Source: an uncultured Pseudomonadota bacterium
Lineage (GTDB): Bacteria > Pseudomonadota > Gammaproteobacteria > Steroidobacterales > Steroidobacteraceae
Reading direction: 5' to 3'
Length of the DNA: 64,000 bases
Assembly: GCA_903862885.1 (NCBI GenBank)
Contig: CAIOZU010000028.1
Location: 1 to 64,000 of the forward strand
Every line of letters starts with the position of its first letter. Within the stretch, counting starts at the first letter, position 1. Of the stretch, positions 7,295 through 16,723 are shown piece by piece. The position numbers and the translations under genes are program-made. The notes beneath the pieces are model-generated. The model did no database searches, had not been told where the DNA came from, and worked only from the letters and a program-made list of their open reading frames with translations.

Positions 7295-9421
7295 ATGGCC
7301 CTCCCGACCTCCTTGGATCGACGACAGTTCTTGCAAGCTTCTCTGCTGGCCGGCGGTGGCTTGCTACTCACCGTCCGATTAAGCGATGCCGCGAGCCCAT
7401 CCACGGGAGAGTCAGTTTTAAACGCCTATGTTCGTATCGATGCGACCAGTCAGGTCACCTTAGTCATGCCTAAAGTAGAGATGGGCCAAGGCATTTACAC
7501 AGCGCTTGCCATGCTGGTTGCTGAGGAGCTTCATGTCAGTCTCGATCAGATCACCGCCCAAGCTGCGCCACCCAACCCGGCGATCTACGGTGTACAAGGG
7601 GATCAATCGACCGGCAGTTCCACTTCCATTAAGGACTGCTGGCTCCCTTTACGAACCGCAGGGGCCACCGCCCGCGTCTTACTCACCCAAGCCGCCGCCC
7701 GCACTTGGCACGTTCCGGCCGCTGACTGCCATGCCAAGAACGGCTACATCGAGCATCGGAACTCGAATCGCCGTCTGAGTTATGGCGCACTGGCCGCGAC
7801 CGCCGCGACTCTCGCGATTCCACGCCATGTGCCCCTAAAAAATACTAAAGACTTCCAACTCATTGGCACATCGCCACGTCGTCTGGAAGGCCCATCAAAA
7901 ACAGATGGATCGGCATGCTTTGGAATCGATGTGCGCATCCCGCAGATGCGTTATGCGATGGTGGCGCTGTCCCCCGTAGAGGGAGGCTCTGTCGCCCGTC
8001 TAGATAAAAAGGCGGCGCAAGCGATCCCTGGTGTCCGGCACATTATTGAAGAGCCGGATGTGGTGGCGGTGGTGGCGGATCACACCTACGCCGCGATACA
8101 AGGCTTATCCGCTCTACAGATTGAGTGGCACAGCGGCCCGCATGGGCACGTGCAACAAGCCACACTGGTGGCCGAGCTCGAAGTGGCGGTTCAGCAAAAA
8201 GGGGGGCTTGCCCGGCGCATAGGCAACCCGGCGGCCTCGATGCACGCCGCCGCCCAGGTGGTTGAAGCCACTTATCATCAGCCGTTTTTAGCACACGCCA
8301 CCATGGAGCCGATGAACTGCACCGTACATTGGCAGAACGATCGCTGTGAAATCTGGGTGGGCACGCAGGCCCCTGATCGAGTGATTGATAAATTAGCGCC
8401 CTTAGGCCTCAAACCTGAACAGATCACACTCCACAACCATCTGATTGGCGGAGGGTTCGGTCGTCGGCTGGATGTCGATACCATCGTACTCGCCGCGCGC
8501 ATCGCACGGCATGTCTCCACCCCCCTGCAGGTCATCTGGTCACGCAGCGAAGACATTCAGCATGACCGTTACCGTCCTTACTACGTCGATCATCTCAAAG
8601 CAGGCTTAGACGCTGACGGCCACCCGATCAGCTGGATGCACACCATCGCCGGCGGTTCTGCGTATTTTCCTTGGGATGGTAAGCCGCTTAAGAATGGTAT
8701 TGATGACGACGCGGTTGAAGCCTCTGCCAACCCTGCCTACCAGTTTCAGGCGTTATCCGTTCGCTACGTGCGCCATGACCCCATAGGGGTCCCCATCTCT
8801 TGGTGGCGCGGAGTGGGTCCTACGCGCAGTGTTTTTGTCGTGGAAAGCTTCATCGACGAGCTGGCCACCGCCGCCGGCCAAGACCCCATTCAATACCGAC
8901 GACCGCTGTGCAAAGATGAGCGTCTACGCGCGGTACTTGATCTAGTCGCCGATAAATCCCATTGGACAAGCCCACTGCCTGCCGGTCGTGGACGAGGGGT
9001 GTCGATTCAAGCAGCGTTCGGTAGCTACCTCGCACAGGTCGTCGAAGTGACTCTGAAATCGGACGGCACTATTCAGATTGACCGCGTGGTCTGCGCCATG
9101 GACTGCGGCCAGCAGGTCAATCCAGATGGCATCCGTGCTCAACTAGAGGGTGGCGTCATCTTTGGTTTAACGGCTGTCCTGATGGGTGAAGTGACCGTCG
9201 CCAATGGCCGCATCGAGCAAAGCAATTTCAACGACTACCCGGTACTTCGCTTTGCCGATGTACCACACATCGATACTTATCTCATCGCCAGCGCAGAAAG
9301 TCCCAGCGGCGTCGGTGAAGCTGGAACGGCTTGCATCGCAGCCGCTGTATGCAATGCCGTGTTTGCCGCGACCGGCAAACGCGTCCGTACGTTGCCAGTG
9401 AATCGTCATTTAGCCAGCTGA
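7295..9421 (+). CDS. Tat-exported molybdopterin-binding subunit, IorB-like (xanthine dehydrogenase family)
   Basis: A 708-residue protein opening with the twin-arginine signal DRRQFLQASLLAGGGLLL, so it is expected in the periplasm or on the membrane. VEMGQGIYTALAMLVAEEL, IGGGFGRRLDVD and the late GVGEAGTACIAAAV are cofactor and active-site segments of the molybdenum hydroxylase large subunit, closest in layout to isoquinoline 1-oxidoreductase beta subunits. Such enzymes hydroxylate N-heterocycles or oxidise aldehydes and need a 2Fe-2S small subunit. None is encoded beside it. It ends shortly before the secreted amidohydrolase gene and could share its transcript. Confidence 0.87.
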   Translation: MALPTSLDRRQFLQASLLAGGGLLLTVRLSDAASPSTGESVLNAYVRIDATSQVTLVMPKVEMGQGIYTALAMLVAEELHVSLDQITAQAAPPNPAIYGVQGDQSTGSSTSIKDCWLPLRTAGATARVLLTQAAARTWHVPAADCHAKNGYIEHRNSNRRLSYGALAATAATLAIPRHVPLKNTKDFQLIGTSPRRLEGPSKTDGSACFGIDVRIPQMRYAMVALSPVEGGSVARLDKKAAQAIPGVRHIIEEPDVVAVVADHTYAAIQGLSALQIEWHSGPHGHVQQATLVAELEVAVQQKGGLARRIGNPAASMHAAAQVVEATYHQPFLAHATMEPMNCTVHWQNDRCEIWVGTQAPDRVIDKLAPLGLKPEQITLHNHLIGGGFGRRLDVDTIVLAARIARHVSTPLQVIWSRSEDIQHDRYRPYYVDHLKAGLDADGHPISWMHTIAGGSAYFPWDGKPLKNGIDDDAVEASANPAYQFQALSVRYVRHDPIGVPISWWRGVGPTRSVFVVESFIDELATAAGQDPIQYRRPLCKDERLRAVLDLVADKSHWTSPLPAGRGRGVSIQAAFGSYLAQVVEVTLKSDGTIQIDRVVCAMDCGQQVNPDGIRAQLEGGVIFGLTAVLMGEVTVANGRIEQSNFNDYPVLRFADVPHIDTYLIASAESPSGVGEAGTACIAAAVCNAVFAATGKRVRTLPVNRHLAS

Positions 9422-9478
9422 ACTGACGACTGGGTTTTTAATCGTTTGTAATCACACTCGTTGTTAAATAGGTGCCTC

Positions 9479-11266
9479 ATGCGAAAGCCACTGACTCTGA
9501 TGGCCCAATACAGCGCGATACTGACCGCCATTTTTTTTGTCGTGTCTGTGTCAGCCGCTACACCCAAAGCAGAGATGATCTACCAAAATGGGGAGATTTA
9601 CACCGCGGACGCCCACGATTCCATTCAGCAAGCACTGGCCATCAGAGCAGGCCGGATCATCTATGTGGGGAGCAATCCAGGAGCGGCGCGCTTTGCTGAT
9701 GGCCACACGATCACCGTTGATCTCAAAGGACGCATGGCGATGCCAGGACTTGTCGATGGGCACATGCATCCATTCCAAGCGGGCAGCAAACTGTTGAAGT
9801 GCACACTTAACTACGAACCGCTATCCACTCAAGAATTTCAACGACGCATACAAGCGTGTCTTGATCAAAGCCTAGCGCAGGAGCCGGCGGGTTGGCTTGA
9901 AGTAGTGGCCTGGTTCCAGCAATCGATGCCAAAGTCCTCACGCGCCGTATTGGATGCTCTAAAAACCAATCGCCCCATTATTGTGCGTGACTCATTTGGC
10001 CACACGGTGCTCGCCAATTCTAAAGCGCTTGAGTTAGCGCATATCACGCGAGAGACCAAAGAGCCCACCGGTGGTGCCATTGAACACGACGGTCAGGGAG
10101 AGCCCAGCGGACTGCTCCAAGACGCCGCCTTTGATGGCTTTGACGCCTTGTTACCGACACTGACACCTCAAGAAGCCCAGCAAGCCGTGCGGGTCGCCTT
10201 ACAGGCCATGGCCATGCAAGGGGTGACAAGCTTCTTAGATGCCATGAGTACCGAGGAAGCCCTCACGGCCTTCACCGCCATGAGTCACGCGCATGAACTG
10301 ACGGCGCGCGCGCACTTTGCACCGGTTATTGATCCGGCGGACACAGCCACAGCATCGGCGGTAGTTGCTAAAGTGGTGGCACTGAGACAACGCTTTGACC
10401 AAGGCGCTCTGCAGCCAACACCCACGATCACCGTTCGCCATGCAAAGTTATTTATCGATGGCGTTATCGCAGGCCCCGCATTCACGGGCGCCATGCTTGA
10501 GCCCTATTGGACGAATAAAGGCACAGAACAAAACCCGCAATGGTCCCCGGGATCCTCCCGTGGGCCGGATGCCTATTTCCCAGCGCCTCGCTTGAAAGCC
10601 ATCCTTTCAGAACTTGCTAAAATGCGTATTGATCCGCACATGCATGTCGATGGCGATCGCGCCGTGCATGAAGCCCTCAATGCCATTGAAGTCATGCGAA
10701 AGACTTATCCAAAAGCCGACATTCGACCGGCGCTGGCACACTGTGAGATCGTAGACCCCGCTGACTTTGCTCGCTTTAAACAGCTCAGTGTATTCCCGGT
10801 GCTGTCCATGCAATGGGAAAAGCGGGCACCAGATACCGTGGATCAACTACGCGACTACGTGGGCCCTACGCGGGCGGCTCTACTAGAGCCTGCAGGGGTG
10901 TTAATGAAAGCTGGCGCGCCGATTGCGTTCGGTAGTGACTGGCCAGTGGATGCGCTCGATGAATGGTTCGCGTTCAAAGTCGGTGTGACACGCCAAAACA
11001 GCGCGGCTGCCGGATCTCAGTACGCCGGCCGCTTAGGGACGGATCCTGGCTTATCGATCACCCAGGTGTTGCGAGCAGCCACCATTGAAGCGGCACGTGA
11101 ACTTCACGCAGATCAAGTCACCGGGTCACTTGAGGTCGGAAAATTTGCTGATCTCATTGTGCTCGATCGCAATCCACTGACGGTGGATCCAGCAGATATT
11201 GCAAATGTGCGGGTCAGGCAGACCCTTGTGGGTGGGCGGGTGGTGTATCAGCAGGCACCCTTGTGA
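9479..11266 (+). CDS. Secreted amidohydrolase, YtcJ-like (amidohydrolase 3)
   Basis: About 595 residues from the ATG at 9479, with AGGTG upstream; a TTG at 9461 would add six residues. The start MRKPLTLMAQYSAILTAIFF and a small-residue segment SVSAAT look like a signal peptide. GLVDGHMHPF contains the metal-binding HxH, HMHVDGDRAVHEAL is the second metal region, and GSDWPVDALD carries the catalytic aspartate. VGKFADLIVLDRNPL is the usual C-terminal strand. The family hydrolyses C-N bonds in diverse amides and cyclic ureides; the substrate is unknown. Its periplasmic location matches the preceding molybdenum hydroxylase. Confidence 0.87.
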   Translation: MRKPLTLMAQYSAILTAIFFVVSVSAATPKAEMIYQNGEIYTADAHDSIQQALAIRAGRIIYVGSNPGAARFADGHTITVDLKGRMAMPGLVDGHMHPFQAGSKLLKCTLNYEPLSTQEFQRRIQACLDQSLAQEPAGWLEVVAWFQQSMPKSSRAVLDALKTNRPIIVRDSFGHTVLANSKALELAHITRETKEPTGGAIEHDGQGEPSGLLQDAAFDGFDALLPTLTPQEAQQAVRVALQAMAMQGVTSFLDAMSTEEALTAFTAMSHAHELTARAHFAPVIDPADTATASAVVAKVVALRQRFDQGALQPTPTITVRHAKLFIDGVIAGPAFTGAMLEPYWTNKGTEQNPQWSPGSSRGPDAYFPAPRLKAILSELAKMRIDPHMHVDGDRAVHEALNAIEVMRKTYPKADIRPALAHCEIVDPADFARFKQLSVFPVLSMQWEKRAPDTVDQLRDYVGPTRAALLEPAGVLMKAGAPIAFGSDWPVDALDEWFAFKVGVTRQNSAAAGSQYAGRLGTDPGLSITQVLRAATIEAARELHADQVTGSLEVGKFADLIVLDRNPLTVDPADIANVRVRQTLVGGRVVYQQAPL

Positions 11267-11705
11267 CACGGCAGTGCGTTGTGGGTGCACGGGGCGATTC
11301 GCAGGTGTTGATTTAAAAAAATAGAGCGTCCTGCGAGTCGATCGACCGAGAGGCGAGTCTTTAAACGATAGGTCCTTCTTCACGTGTTGTCATTTCAACA
11401 GGCGCAAAGATCAGCATCCCCGAAGAGGAGCATGCCTCTCGCCGAATCGGGCCCTCGTTAAGAGACCTGAAAGTGGCGTCTACGCGGGCAAACCATTTCA
11501 GAAAATATCTTTTACTTTCAATTAGTTGGGGATTTTTCTAGGATCAGCATCGGTCGGCAAGGTTGAACGCAACCCCTACGACAGGGATTGGATTAAGATA
11601 GCAGGCGCTTTTTTCGCTGAATGTGCTCCTCGGCATACGGCAATCGTGGGCTTGCATATAAAGCCAGACGGCGTCGCTTCACTTCTCATCACAGGCCGTC
11701 ACTGC
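11267..11705. other. 439-base region with no convincing gene
   Basis: Between the amidohydrolase stop and the chosen secretin start. A frame open from TTG 11526 continues into the secretin but encodes no signal peptide or family match, so it is treated as leader. The stretch holds an A run near 11315-11321 and an AT-rich segment near 11500-11535 that could hold the secretin promoter. No clear -35/-10 pair, terminator hairpin or conserved RNA was identified. Confidence 0.5.
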
Positions 11706-14700
11706 ATGTCCGTAAACCAAGCACCCACGCTACCCACGTCAAATCGGACCGCGCGCGGACTGAGCATTACCCTAGGGATCCTCTTCAGTATTTCCTTGAG
11801 CGCAACCTACAGTGCACAACTCGTGCCTGACTCTGCACCCAGCAAGACATCGACGACGGGACTCGTCACAACGGCAAGCGAGATCGCTCCAACGGACGCT
11901 CCTGCAAACGTGTCCACACCGCCTGGGCGCACAGCCTCCCGCTTTATTACCTTGCCGAAATTGCGAGTCAAAGACGTCGAAAATTTAATTGACGATATCT
12001 GCTGGAATTTGCAGCTAAACCATGGCTTCTCCCAAAACCGCAGTAAAGTCAGCGAAGTCATTGCACCCGCTGATGAAGCTGTGACCTATCGCTCTATGAG
12101 CATCGGCGATGGGGATCATCCCAACATTATTTACTTTGGCTATCTGCTGCTGCCGCGTCAAAGCCCTCAACTGTGGGTCTTTTCATCGATCCACCAAATG
12201 TTACCGTCCGGCCTCGATGTATCGGCGAACTCCCCAATGCTCGATAACGTTATCAAGACGGTCTTTGCCAAAACAGAGGAATATCAAGCGCATCTTTCCT
12301 TTCAGGACTTGCAGTCCAATGTAATCAACTTATCTTATGTTGATGCAGATGGCGCTTTATATGCCTTACGCGCCATGGGATTTTCTGTGATCACGGATGA
12401 TCAGGGATTGTTCACAGATGATTCCTTTCAGGGGTCGTTGAATTTGCAGACCAATGCAGCCGATGGAACAGGCTTTCCCGGCGGTGTGGGTGCTCCGCTG
12501 CCCGCTGCCAACTTACCCGCGGCGCCGGGCGCGCAGATGGGAGGCGGCGCAGCCGCTGGTATGGGTGGCATGGGCGGTATGGGTGGCATGGGCGGTATGG
12601 GTGGCATGGGTGGCATGGGTGGCATGGGTGGGATGGGCATGATGGGTGGGATGGGCATGATGGGCGGCATGGGCGGCATGGGCGGCGGTGGCATAACCAT
12701 ACCCACCTCCGCAAAATACCCGACTATCCGACAACTACCGACCTCAGTCGATTACAAGCGCCTGCCAATGGTCATCAAAATGCCGGCGGCCGACGCCTAC
12801 AGCACGGGTATGGTGGGCGCTCCGCCACCGATGGGCGGTATGGGCGGTATGGGCATGATGGGTGGCATGGGCATGATGGGCGGCTATGGCGGCGGCTATG
12901 GCGGCGGCTATGGCGGCGGCATGGGCGGCGGCATGGGCGGCGGTGGCCAATCCGGGGGAGCTATGTCCAACGCATCCATCGCCAGCATGAGTAATACCTC
13001 CCCCTTGGCGACCCCAATCACCAACGGTTCTGACGCCCAACTGCTGGTGCTCTCAGACCCGAATGATCCGAGCCAACTGTATCGTGTTCGTGCGGCGATT
13101 GATTCGGTCGTCGATAAACCCGCCAAGCAGATTTATATAGAAGCGCTCATCGTTGAGGTGAACAGCAGCCAACTCACCCAACTGGGTGTGCAATGGTCGG
13201 GGGCGAAAGGCGCCAATACGCTCACCCTCGGTGCACTCGGCCCAATCACCGCCGGCAGTGGGCAAGCGCTTGCCTTTGTTAAAAACGCCAGCGGCAACGC
13301 GCCGGCGACTTTCACAGCCAATCTCAACGCCTTGGTCAGCAACAATCACGCGACTATTTTATCCCGCCCCAGTGTCCTAACCTTGGACAACAGACAGGCC
13401 TCTATCAAAGTCGGTACCGATATTCCGATCGCGAGCAGCGCGAGTAACCTCGGCATTTCCACATCCTCCTTCAGCTATCAATCAACCGGCATCTCTTTGA
13501 ACATAAGGCCGCGTGTCTCCGAGGATAACAGCGAAGTCAGCTTGCTGATTGATGCATCGGTCACCAACGTCGTCCCTGGCGCTAACGCCACGGTGACTGA
13601 CTCCAATGGCCGAGTCGTCGCAAGCGCCCCTACCATCGATTCCAGAAAAGTGGGCACCTATGCCCGGGTACCCAACAGCAACCCACTGATCTTGGCCGGA
13701 CTGGTCAATCAAACCAAATCGAGAGCCACTTCCGGCGTTCCCTTTCTATCGGCGGTCCCGGTGCTCGGAAAACTATTTTCTTATGAGAGTCCGGACGATA
13801 CCAAAACGGAAGTGATTATTGTTCTAACACCCACCGTTATTCCAGAGAGTAAGCGGGAAATTCAGATGAATTATCCGAAAGACTCTGCGCTTTATAATCA
13901 CCTCGCGGATAAACTATTTCGTGACCAATATCGACTGACCTCACTCGACATCATTCCAAGCTTTACGACCAATCGCTTAACGGACGATCAGAAAATCGCC
14001 GATCTACTGATCAAGAAAAATCCGAAACTCGCAACCAATGCCGCCATCGCAGAATTAGCGAATCACAACATTCCCGGTGAAGACACGTTGGTATTCAATG
14101 GTCTGACTTCCATCGTTGAGCGTTTAAAATTGATTGAATCGGACTCTATAAAAAATGATGATCTGTTAGTTTATGAGCGTGATAGCGGCGGCTTACTGAG
14201 CAAAATCCGGCTCGTGGACCTGATTGCTCAGTTCGGCGGGCGACCCGACAAAAAGAGATTTTTCCCGGGCCACCAGGCCATGTCACTGACTTTCAATAAA
14301 CAAACGGTGGGTACGTCAGCGGCAAAAGGAGCACAAGAATATATTCCGATTGTCAATATGATCAACATGGCCTCAGATGGCATTCTGACTTCACTGATAT
14401 GGCAGAAAAATAAGCCGAATGCGACAGGCGAATTTGACCACTACACCATCGTGATAGAGGATCAGCAAGATCTGGATAGCCTCAAGTCAATCGCATTGGC
14501 GAGGAATATCTTATCTTTGAGCGGCGGACCAGATATTTTAAAACTACAAACGTTTACGCCGGGGCGAGTTATCAACATAGGCTCTTTGCATGCCGGCACT
14601 ACCCATCTCATAGATCTTAATTTCGCACATGACTATGTTCGCGACAGCATCACCGATCAATTGTTCGAGGCAGAACAGGACCTCGCGCTCGGCCTATTTG

Positions 14701-14750
14701 AGCGAACAATCCAGGGAAATGAGTTTCGAAAGCTACTGACGGAGCATTAG
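11706..14750 (+). CDS. Orphan secretin (GspD/PilQ superfamily) with Gly/Met-rich repeats
   Basis: About 1014 residues from ATG 11706; residues 14-36 form a signal peptide (ARGLSITLGILFSISLSA). An N-terminal domain runs to about residue 275. Two Gly-Gly-Met-rich low-complexity stretches follow (about 277-329 and 367-417). At about 474, KQIYIEALIVEVNSSQLTQ is the N3-to-secretin transition. ILSRPSVLTLDNRQASIKVG, GISLNIRPRVS and GVPFLSAVPVLGKLFSY are classic secretin gate and barrel motifs, ending near residue 702. The last 310 residues match nothing I recognise. Secretins form outer-membrane channels for type II secretion, type IV pili or phage. No ATPase, inner-membrane or pseudopilin gene adjoins. 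Confidence 0.85.
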   Translation: MSVNQAPTLPTSNRTARGLSITLGILFSISLSATYSAQLVPDSAPSKTSTTGLVTTASEIAPTDAPANVSTPPGRTASRFITLPKLRVKDVENLIDDICWNLQLNHGFSQNRSKVSEVIAPADEAVTYRSMSIGDGDHPNIIYFGYLLLPRQSPQLWVFSSIHQMLPSGLDVSANSPMLDNVIKTVFAKTEEYQAHLSFQDLQSNVINLSYVDADGALYALRAMGFSVITDDQGLFTDDSFQGSLNLQTNAADGTGFPGGVGAPLPAANLPAAPGAQMGGGAAAGMGGMGGMGGMGGMGGMGGMGGMGGMGMMGGMGMMGGMGGMGGGGITIPTSAKYPTIRQLPTSVDYKRLPMVIKMPAADAYSTGMVGAPPPMGGMGGMGMMGGMGMMGGYGGGYGGGYGGGMGGGMGGGGQSGGAMSNASIASMSNTSPLATPITNGSDAQLLVLSDPNDPSQLYRVRAAIDSVVDKPAKQIYIEALIVEVNSSQLTQLGVQWSGAKGANTLTLGALGPITAGSGQALAFVKNASGNAPATFTANLNALVSNNHATILSRPSVLTLDNRQASIKVGTDIPIASSASNLGISTSSFSYQSTGISLNIRPRVSEDNSEVSLLIDASVTNVVPGANATVTDSNGRVVASAPTIDSRKVGTYARVPNSNPLILAGLVNQTKSRATSGVPFLSAVPVLGKLFSYESPDDTKTEVIIVLTPTVIPESKREIQMNYPKDSALYNHLADKLFRDQYRLTSLDIIPSFTTNRLTDDQKIADLLIKKNPKLATNAAIAELANHNIPGEDTLVFNGLTSIVERLKLIESDSIKNDDLLVYERDSGGLLSKIRLVDLIAQFGGRPDKKRFFPGHQAMSLTFNKQTVGTSAAKGAQEYIPIVNMINMASDGILTSLIWQKNKPNATGEFDHYTIVIEDQQDLDSLKSIALARNILSLSGGPDILKLQTFTPGRVINIGSLHAGTTHLIDLNFAHDYVRDSITDQLFEAEQDLALGLFERTIQGNEFRKLLTEH
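12538..12955 (+). repeat. In-frame Gly/Met codon repeats within the secretin gene
   Basis: Two blocks, about 12538-12693 and 12808-12955, built from near-identical 9-base units of the ATGGGCGGT / ATGGGTGGC kind, encoding GGM, GMM and later GGYG repeats. They are separated by about 115 bases of normal coding sequence. Repeat number probably varies by slippage between strains. The complementary strand reads as proline-rich frames, which are shadows. Confidence 0.9.
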
Positions 14751-14899
14751 GCTGAGTGCCCGACGCAGGGATGACTTCAATAACTACCCGAGACTAACGT
14801 GTCGGGACTGACCTATGCAGTGGGCTACTAAACTTTGCTATCCTGCATAATCTGTCCGCTGGGCAGACTAACGAGCAAGCCCGCTGACAGAGGTTACCC

Positions 14900-16684
14900 G
14901 TGTCAATATTCCAATGGATCGCAAAACACCTCCCGAGCGCCGGTCGACGTCGCCGACCGTTCGATTCTATCTACGCTGCGGATGAACGCCCCCCGAATGG
15001 GGTGTTGGCAATGCTTGCGATCCAACACGTGGCCATCACCTTGCCATCCTTGGTTTTTCTAACCTCGTTTGCCCGATTAGATGGCATCTCATCCTCCGCC
15101 ATACAGGCCATGATGTCCGCGAGCCTCATCGGCATGGCGCTCTGTACCGTTTTTCAAGCTTGGGGAGGGCGATTGGGCAGCGGGGTGTTTTTGGTGCACA
15201 GCATTGATCCCATTATCATTGCATTGGCTACCGCCGCGGTGGCCACGAGTGGCCCTGGAGCGCTTGCCAGTGTCACGATCATTGCAAGCCTCACGGCGCT
15301 GTGTATTGGACCGCTGTTACCAAAACTCCGTTCCCTGTTTCCAACCACCGTCGTGGGCACCGTGATTTGTATGGTCGGCATGTCGTTGGTCGGTCCTGCT
15401 TTTACCGACGCGTGGGACCTCAATGAGCACATGCAGGTCGACTGGACTAGCGTGATCATCTCGAGCACGGCACTGGCAACCATGGTCGGACTGTCCGTCT
15501 GGGGGGGTCGAAAGATCCAACTGATCGCTGTTGTCGGTGGCCTGTTAGTAGGCTTGGTGGTGGCGATCGCGCTCGGTGAGATTCACGGCTTGAGCCGCGT
15601 CTCAGAAGCTTCATGGGTTGCGCTGCCAAGCCTCGTCGCACCCAGTTTTCATGTGCCCATTGGCATCGTCGTCGCCGTCATGCTCACCGCACTGATGAAT
15701 CAGCTAGAGAATATGGGTGGCGCGGTGGTGATGGATAAAATGACCAATGCCGACTGGCGGCGTCCGGATATGACCGCCATGACCGGTGCGGTCAGAGCGA
15801 CTGCGCTCGGTGATCTGGCTGCGGCACTCTTTGGCGGCGCACCCACAGGTTATAACCCGGACAACGTCGCACTCGCCAGCGCCAGTCGGGCTACCTCGCG
15901 ATACATTGGTTTGGCCACCGCGGCCCTTCTATTGTTGTTGGCGTTTTTGCCCAAGTGCACCGCGTTGGTCACCTTAATTCCTAGCGCTTTACGCGGCGGG
16001 CTCGCCATTTACACCGCCCTATTCTTGATTGTCGCAGGCATTGAAATGGCTACTTCGCGGGCCTTAGACAGCCGCGGGACTTTCACCATCGGCATTGCGC
16101 TCTGCTCGGGGCTGGCGGTGATGGTATTACCTGGGTTGAGTCGCGACTTGCCTGAATCGCTTAAGTTTATTACTGAGAGCGGATTTGTCATGACCGGCAT
16201 CGTGGTCATTCTGCTCAATGGCATCTTTCGCTTAGGGACGAAGCAAACCGCCGAGGCGCGTCTTGACGCCCCGGACCTACCGCTCAACCAGCAAATTACC
16301 GAATTCATTGAATCCCATGGCGCCACCTGGGGAGCACGCCGCGAGGTGCTACATCGCGCTATTGCGGCGTCGATTGAAGCGGCTGAGGCCGTTATGAGCA
16401 GCGGTGGGCGACATCTGCTGTCGATTCGTGGTTTTTTTGACGAATTCAATCTGAACTTAGAGTTAGTCCACAGCGGTCATGTCATCTCCTTAGATCGCGG
16501 TCCTGGCCTATCACAAGAACAAGCGGACCACTTACTGCAGGCGGATATTGAAGAACTCGATATTGACCTCGCATTGCAACAAATTGGCGCCGCGATGCTG
16601 CACCACTTGGCCGACTTAGTGACCGCCGAGGGCAACGGTAGCAGAGAAAACCCTGCCTATCTTAAATTACACTTTGAGCACTAG
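14900..16684 (+). CDS. NCS2-type nucleobase permease with C-terminal GHKL-like domain
   Basis: A 594-residue protein from a GTG start (GAGG upstream at 14891-14894). Residues 30-450 form about 12 to 14 membrane segments. QLENMGGAVVMDKM and FGGAPTGYNPDNVALAS are the two substrate-binding regions of the xanthine/uracil NCS2 family. After about residue 455 comes a soluble tail with LLSIRGFFDEFNLNLELVHSG, which resembles the N-box region of histidine-kinase-like ATPases, but no intact ATP-lid motif is seen. Expected role: proton-driven import of a purine or related ring. It converges with the GcvT-fold cluster. Confidence 0.82.
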   Translation: MSIFQWIAKHLPSAGRRRRPFDSIYAADERPPNGVLAMLAIQHVAITLPSLVFLTSFARLDGISSSAIQAMMSASLIGMALCTVFQAWGGRLGSGVFLVHSIDPIIIALATAAVATSGPGALASVTIIASLTALCIGPLLPKLRSLFPTTVVGTVICMVGMSLVGPAFTDAWDLNEHMQVDWTSVIISSTALATMVGLSVWGGRKIQLIAVVGGLLVGLVVAIALGEIHGLSRVSEASWVALPSLVAPSFHVPIGIVVAVMLTALMNQLENMGGAVVMDKMTNADWRRPDMTAMTGAVRATALGDLAAALFGGAPTGYNPDNVALASASRATSRYIGLATAALLLLLAFLPKCTALVTLIPSALRGGLAIYTALFLIVAGIEMATSRALDSRGTFTIGIALCSGLAVMVLPGLSRDLPESLKFITESGFVMTGIVVILLNGIFRLGTKQTAEARLDAPDLPLNQQITEFIESHGATWGARREVLHRAIAASIEAAEAVMSSGGRHLLSIRGFFDEFNLNLELVHSGHVISLDRGPGLSQEQADHLLQADIEELDIDLALQQIGAAMLHHLADLVTAEGNGSRENPAYLKLHFEH

Positions 16685-16723
16685 CCGCCGGGATTTCACT
16701 GGGCTTTTAAGGTACCGCCGGCT

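Noticed and set aside
11526-11705. 60-residue extension of the secretin before its signal peptide
   Set aside because: A signal peptide must be at the N-terminus; the extension would place it internally.
12538-12955. Regular short repeats that could suggest a repeat array such as CRISPR
   Set aside because: The units are 9-base codon repeats inside one reading frame with no unique spacers.
12412-13040. Proline-, histidine- and alanine-rich frames on the minus strand
   Set aside because: They are the exact antisense of the Gly/Met repeats of the secretin gene and have no start signals or family match.
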